The translations under genes and the position numbers were made by a program. 8,914 bases of DNA. Source: an uncultured Prevotella sp. (GTDB lineage: Bacteria; Bacteroidota; Bacteroidia; Bacteroidales; Bacteroidaceae). The stretch is from positions 1-8,914 of the forward strand of contig USCM01000065.1 of NCBI GenBank assembly GCA_900553155.1. Direction: 5' to 3'. This document shows, in pieces, positions 6,147-8,914 of this stretch. The number at the start of each line of letters is the position of its first letter. Positions within the stretch are counted from its first letter, which is position 1. The notes under the pieces are model-generated. The model had not been told where the DNA came from and did no database searches. It saw only the letters and a list, made by a program, of their open reading frames with translations.

Positions 6147-8098
6147 TGATTAAATTACTTATTGACGGCAGCGAGGTGCATCTCGCTGCCGACATTTCCC
6201 TTGAGTTCTACGACCGCAACCCGTTCTTCACATCCGAAGGTCAGCATACGCTCGATATTGATATCTCGCTTGCCGACCCAGTTAATGCCGTTGTCTACAA
6301 CGCTATGCACCGCATCGATGTGACTGGGCGACCGCAGAACCGACAAGCCCTGCTCTATTGTGAGAAGGGCATCATCATCAAAGGCACAGAGATTATCCTT
6401 GAGATTGATGAGCGCAACGCTAAGATACAAATTGTTTCGGGCAATTCTGAGTTTAACTTTCTTGTAGGTGGCGACCGCTATCTGCGTGACCTTGACCTTG
6501 GCGATACTGGCGAGATTACATTAGAAGACGCAAAACGGTCGCTTTATTCTCATTTCCCAGATTTCGACTATGTCTGTACTCCAGTGGTGGCAAAGGCTGT
6601 TATATCTAATGGAGTAGGCAATGAGCTTCATTCAAGTTCTACCATATATAATCAGGTGAACGAGGTGGCTAAGGCTACGACTGTAAATCTGAAGTCAGAC
6701 ACTACAATATGTCCGCAGCCTTACCTTGTTGCTATCGTTGCCCGTGTGCTTAAAGCCCTTGGCTACACTCGCACCAACGATGCCATTGCAAGCGATGTTG
6801 AGTTGAGCAAGCTTATTTTTGTTCATGGCTACAAGACAACTAAATACAACGAAATGATTGAGAACTGGACGGTGTCTGACTTTATATCTGAGGTTGAGCA
6901 TCTGTGTGGCGTCTGCTTTATCGTAAACAATACGGATAAGACGGTTGAGATACAGACCTTAACCAACTATTACAAGAGTGCTGTGGTGGAGCAGATTAAG
7001 CGAGAGGATGTTATTGGCGATATCAACAAGCAGTACGACCAAGATCCTCCAGACAATATGGTGTACCGCAATGTTTCATACAAATTCCCTGATACCAACT
7101 TTTATAAGATCTATGCACTTGACCCGGATTTTGCCAAGCGCATAGAGTATGTGTATTGTGAACCTAAGGCAAATACGTCTTCTGATTATACACGTTTATA
7201 TAATGTGTGGTGTAGAATTATTGGTGGTGAACCTCCGAAAACGTCCTCAACAGTTACTGATCCGCCAGATGGAGTTTACGACTCTTATCATTCAATGGTA
7301 GCATATTATGATAGGCTTCCAGTACAGATACCTAGCTCTGGGTTTATGTGGTTGCCATTAGAGTTTCCGTTTATTATTCGTACAATAAAAAGCAAAGACC
7401 CTAAAAATGGTGTTTTTAATCCTACTCGTCTTGGTATGGTCAATCAATTTGGACCTCGTGTTGACGAGACGTCAACAGACAATATGGAGCTTAAGATTGT
7501 ACCGATAGAAAATGTCTTCTGTAGGTACCACGATTACTATAGATATCCTATGCCAATAGTAGAAAACGGGCAAGGCGATGTTGGCACCGTTAATGACGAG
7601 GATGCAGGCAAGGGTGTTGTTGAGCGTCTGTTCAACAGCACATCAACACCTTCAGCTAAGGACAATATGTATGTTGGGTTTTATATGGGTGTTAGCAAGT
7701 TTGAATGTGTTGGTGAGACTAAAGACGATAAATACCCAGTGGTACCAGTTACCATAAACAGCCGTCTTCAGATGCTCTCTCGACCATCTGGCCAGCCCGC
7801 ACAAGGTTTTAATTATTGGGAACTTCAGCGTGTTATGTTTTTTGACGTTGATGGCGGGTATGATCTGTCTATAAACTCAGACAATGGCATGTACAACACG
7901 CATTGGCAGGTTCCATTAGAGCTTGACCTCACTACAATCTATGTGATCAACTTCCGTTCGCTTGATCGTCGTGACGCTCGTCATATCTTCAATATAGCTG
8001 GTCGTAAGTTCTACTGCCAACAACTCAAGCACAAAGTTGTTGGCGGTAAACTATCCGATGTTATCGAGGGTACGTTCTACCCACTGAAGTACGATTAG
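6146..8098 (+). CDS. phage tail-tip/baseplate hub-like structural protein, 650 aa
   Basis: The gene directly follows the tape measure gene in a TAATG stop/start overlap, the usual place for distal-tail and hub proteins. The N-terminal 110 residues are beta-rich (IKLLIDGSEVHL, HTLDIDISL, GTEIILEID). A WTVSDFISEVEHL...VCFIVNN...TVEIQTL stretch at about residues 239-270 resembles the small hub-like fold in gp27/gp44-type baseplate proteins, where a helix is followed by two strands. The C-terminus (FYCQQLKHKVVGGKL...TFYPLKYD) is again beta-rich. There is no signal peptide or enzymatic motif. By hand count 7141-7560 (about residues 333-472) is about 38% GC, against about 50% for 6181-6480, so a central domain may have been exchanged. 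The exact role (Dit, hub or tail-tip) is inference; a structural tail role is well supported by position. The stop overlaps the convergent recombinase gene by 4 nt. Confidence 0.75.
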   Translation: MIKLLIDGSEVHLAADISLEFYDRNPFFTSEGQHTLDIDISLADPVNAVVYNAMHRIDVTGRPQNRQALLYCEKGIIIKGTEIILEIDERNAKIQIVSGNSEFNFLVGGDRYLRDLDLGDTGEITLEDAKRSLYSHFPDFDYVCTPVVAKAVISNGVGNELHSSSTIYNQVNEVAKATTVNLKSDTTICPQPYLVAIVARVLKALGYTRTNDAIASDVELSKLIFVHGYKTTKYNEMIENWTVSDFISEVEHLCGVCFIVNNTDKTVEIQTLTNYYKSAVVEQIKREDVIGDINKQYDQDPPDNMVYRNVSYKFPDTNFYKIYALDPDFAKRIEYVYCEPKANTSSDYTRLYNVWCRIIGGEPPKTSSTVTDPPDGVYDSYHSMVAYYDRLPVQIPSSGFMWLPLEFPFIIRTIKSKDPKNGVFNPTRLGMVNQFGPRVDETSTDNMELKIVPIENVFCRYHDYYRYPMPIVENGQGDVGTVNDEDAGKGVVERLFNSTSTPSAKDNMYVGFYMGVSKFECVGETKDDKYPVVPVTINSRLQMLSRPSGQPAQGFNYWELQRVMFFDVDGGYDLSINSDNGMYNTHWQVPLELDLTTIYVINFRSLDRRDARHIFNIAGRKFYCQQLKHKVVGGKLSDVIEGTFYPLKYD

Positions 8099-8913
8099 AA
8101 GTCGTCTTCATAATCGAGCAACTCTGTGTTTGCTCGCTTCATGTCGTGCGGCACGTAGATATTGGTTATCTCGATACTTGAGTGTCGTGCCTGGTCGCGC
8201 ACCGATACTGTGTCTATGTGCTTGCGCAGCATATTGGTGATGCCGGTATCCTTCAACGAGTAGAATTTATATCGCTCGGGAAAATTCAGTTCCTTTCGCA
8301 GCACACGCTGCCAATAGTCTCTGAAGCATTTCTCAGAGCGATATTCTCTACCTGGCTTAAAGTCTTTTGAAAATAGGTAGTCGCTTCCTGCGGCATCGAA
8401 CACCTTTAGGTCAATCATCAGCTGTAGTATTTTCTTTGGCAGCGTAACGATTGCGTCGTTGTGGTTCTTGGCATTCTCCCCATGCACATATATAACCTGC
8501 TTCCTTATCTTGATGTCCTCCACCTTCAGCAACGACATCTCGTGTGGACGCAGGAATGTATAATATAATATGTATGTTGCGAGTAGATAGTGTGGGTTCT
8601 TCACCTCCAGGTACTCACGCAACTTAGTAAGGTCGCGCTCGCTGATGGTGTCGCGGTTCTTGTTGTATGAGCTTCGCATCACGGCATGATAGCCTTCGGT
8701 CGGGTTCTTCGGCACATACGATCGTGTTACAAGCCACTTGGCGAATGTCTTGAGCCATGCCAGGTAGTTGTTGCGAGTTTGAAGAGTGTTGTTACGCTCT
8801 ACAAATACATAGTCAAGAAATTTTCCCACCACCCGGCGGTCAAATTGATAGATGTAGTGCACGTTCTTGTTGGCTATCCAGTCTTTCAATATCTTCAGAT
8901 AGCTCATATAGCT
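8095..8913 (-). CDS. tyrosine recombinase/integrase, probably N-terminally cut by the window edge
   Basis: This is a site-specific recombinase, probably for phage integration and excision. Numbering from the ATG at 8907, residues 1-75 form the SAM-like core-binding domain (TRNNYLAWLKTFAKWL, VPKNPTEG). The catalytic domain follows: R120 in FLRPHE, candidate K147, the second box FYSLKDTG (215-222), H242 in ARHSS and the nucleophile Y251 in TNIYVPH. The second box reads YxxK (Y216, K219) in place of the textbook HxxR; as far as I recall, similar LKxTG boxes occur in other Bacteroidetes recombinases. The frame stays open past the ATG to the window edge, and relatives usually have about 100 more N-terminal residues for arm-site binding, so the ATG at 8907 is probably internal. 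It faces the tail operon and overlaps its last gene by 4 nt with no terminator between them. A role as a DNA invertase for tail genes is possible but less likely. Confidence 0.88.
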   Translation of the reverse strand, partial: SYMSYLKILKDWIANKNVHYIYQFDRRVVGKFLDYVFVERNNTLQTRNNYLAWLKTFAKWLVTRSYVPKNPTEGYHAVMRSSYNKNRDTISERDLTKLREYLEVKNPHYLLATYILYYTFLRPHEMSLLKVEDIKIRKQVIYVHGENAKNHNDAIVTLPKKILQLMIDLKVFDAAGSDYLFSKDFKPGREYRSEKCFRDYWQRVLRKELNFPERYKFYSLKDTGITNMLRKHIDTVSVRDQARHSSIEITNIYVPHDMKRANTELLDYEDDF

Positions 8914-8914
8914 T

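Noticed and set aside
7600..8098. Possible DGR variable region at the 3' end of the hub-like gene
   Set aside because: There is no C-type-lectin-like ending, no run of AAC-type codons, and no matching near-repeat that I could find elsewhere in the window.

Overview
The window looks like part of a temperate tailed phage (prophage) in a Bacteroidales bacterium, possibly Prevotella/Segatella or Bacteroides. Three things support this. A promoter-like sequence fits the Bacteroidetes pattern (TTTG, 19-nt spacer, TAnnTTTG) just upstream of the tape measure gene. Gene starts are preceded by A/T-rich leaders rather than Shine-Dalgarno sequences. Several proteins have the character of Bacteroidales phage tail and integrase proteins. 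No host housekeeping gene is present, so the genus is inference.

Layout, left to right. The + strand opens inside a reverse transcriptase (RT) gene whose palm motifs IGKLISQ and FMDD place it with diversity-generating-retroelement (DGR)-type RTs; its 5' part lies outside the window. An unrecognised 90-aa ORF follows in another frame and overlaps the RT reading frame. Next come a T7-lysozyme-like N-acetylmuramoyl-L-alanine amidase and a 156-aa probable tail-completion-like protein, ending at a strong bidirectional hairpin terminator (1841-1881). A single AT-rich gene on the opposite strand (1882-2268) encodes a 128-aa protein with one membrane segment. It has its own candidate promoter and shares the terminator, which is the architecture of a phage 'moron' cargo gene.

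A divergent intergenic region (2269-2411) carries promoters facing both ways. The + strand then has a 1244-aa tail tape measure protein and, with a 1-nt stop/start overlap, a 650-aa tail-tip/baseplate-hub-like protein. A minus-strand tyrosine recombinase converges on that gene, overlaps its 3' end by 4 nt, and remains open to the right edge of the window.

How they fit together: the tail-completion-like, tape measure and hub proteins would build a long phage tail, the amidase would degrade peptidoglycan, and the recombinase would integrate or excise the element. The RT would be the engine of a DGR that diversifies a receptor-binding protein, but no template repeat, variable repeat, Avd gene or lectin-fold target was recognised here. 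If it is a DGR, those parts must lie to the left or elsewhere in the phage. The most interesting points are this orphan-looking DGR-type RT inside a tail module, the moron with a homopolymer in its promoter spacer, and an AT-rich mosaic segment inside the hub gene.
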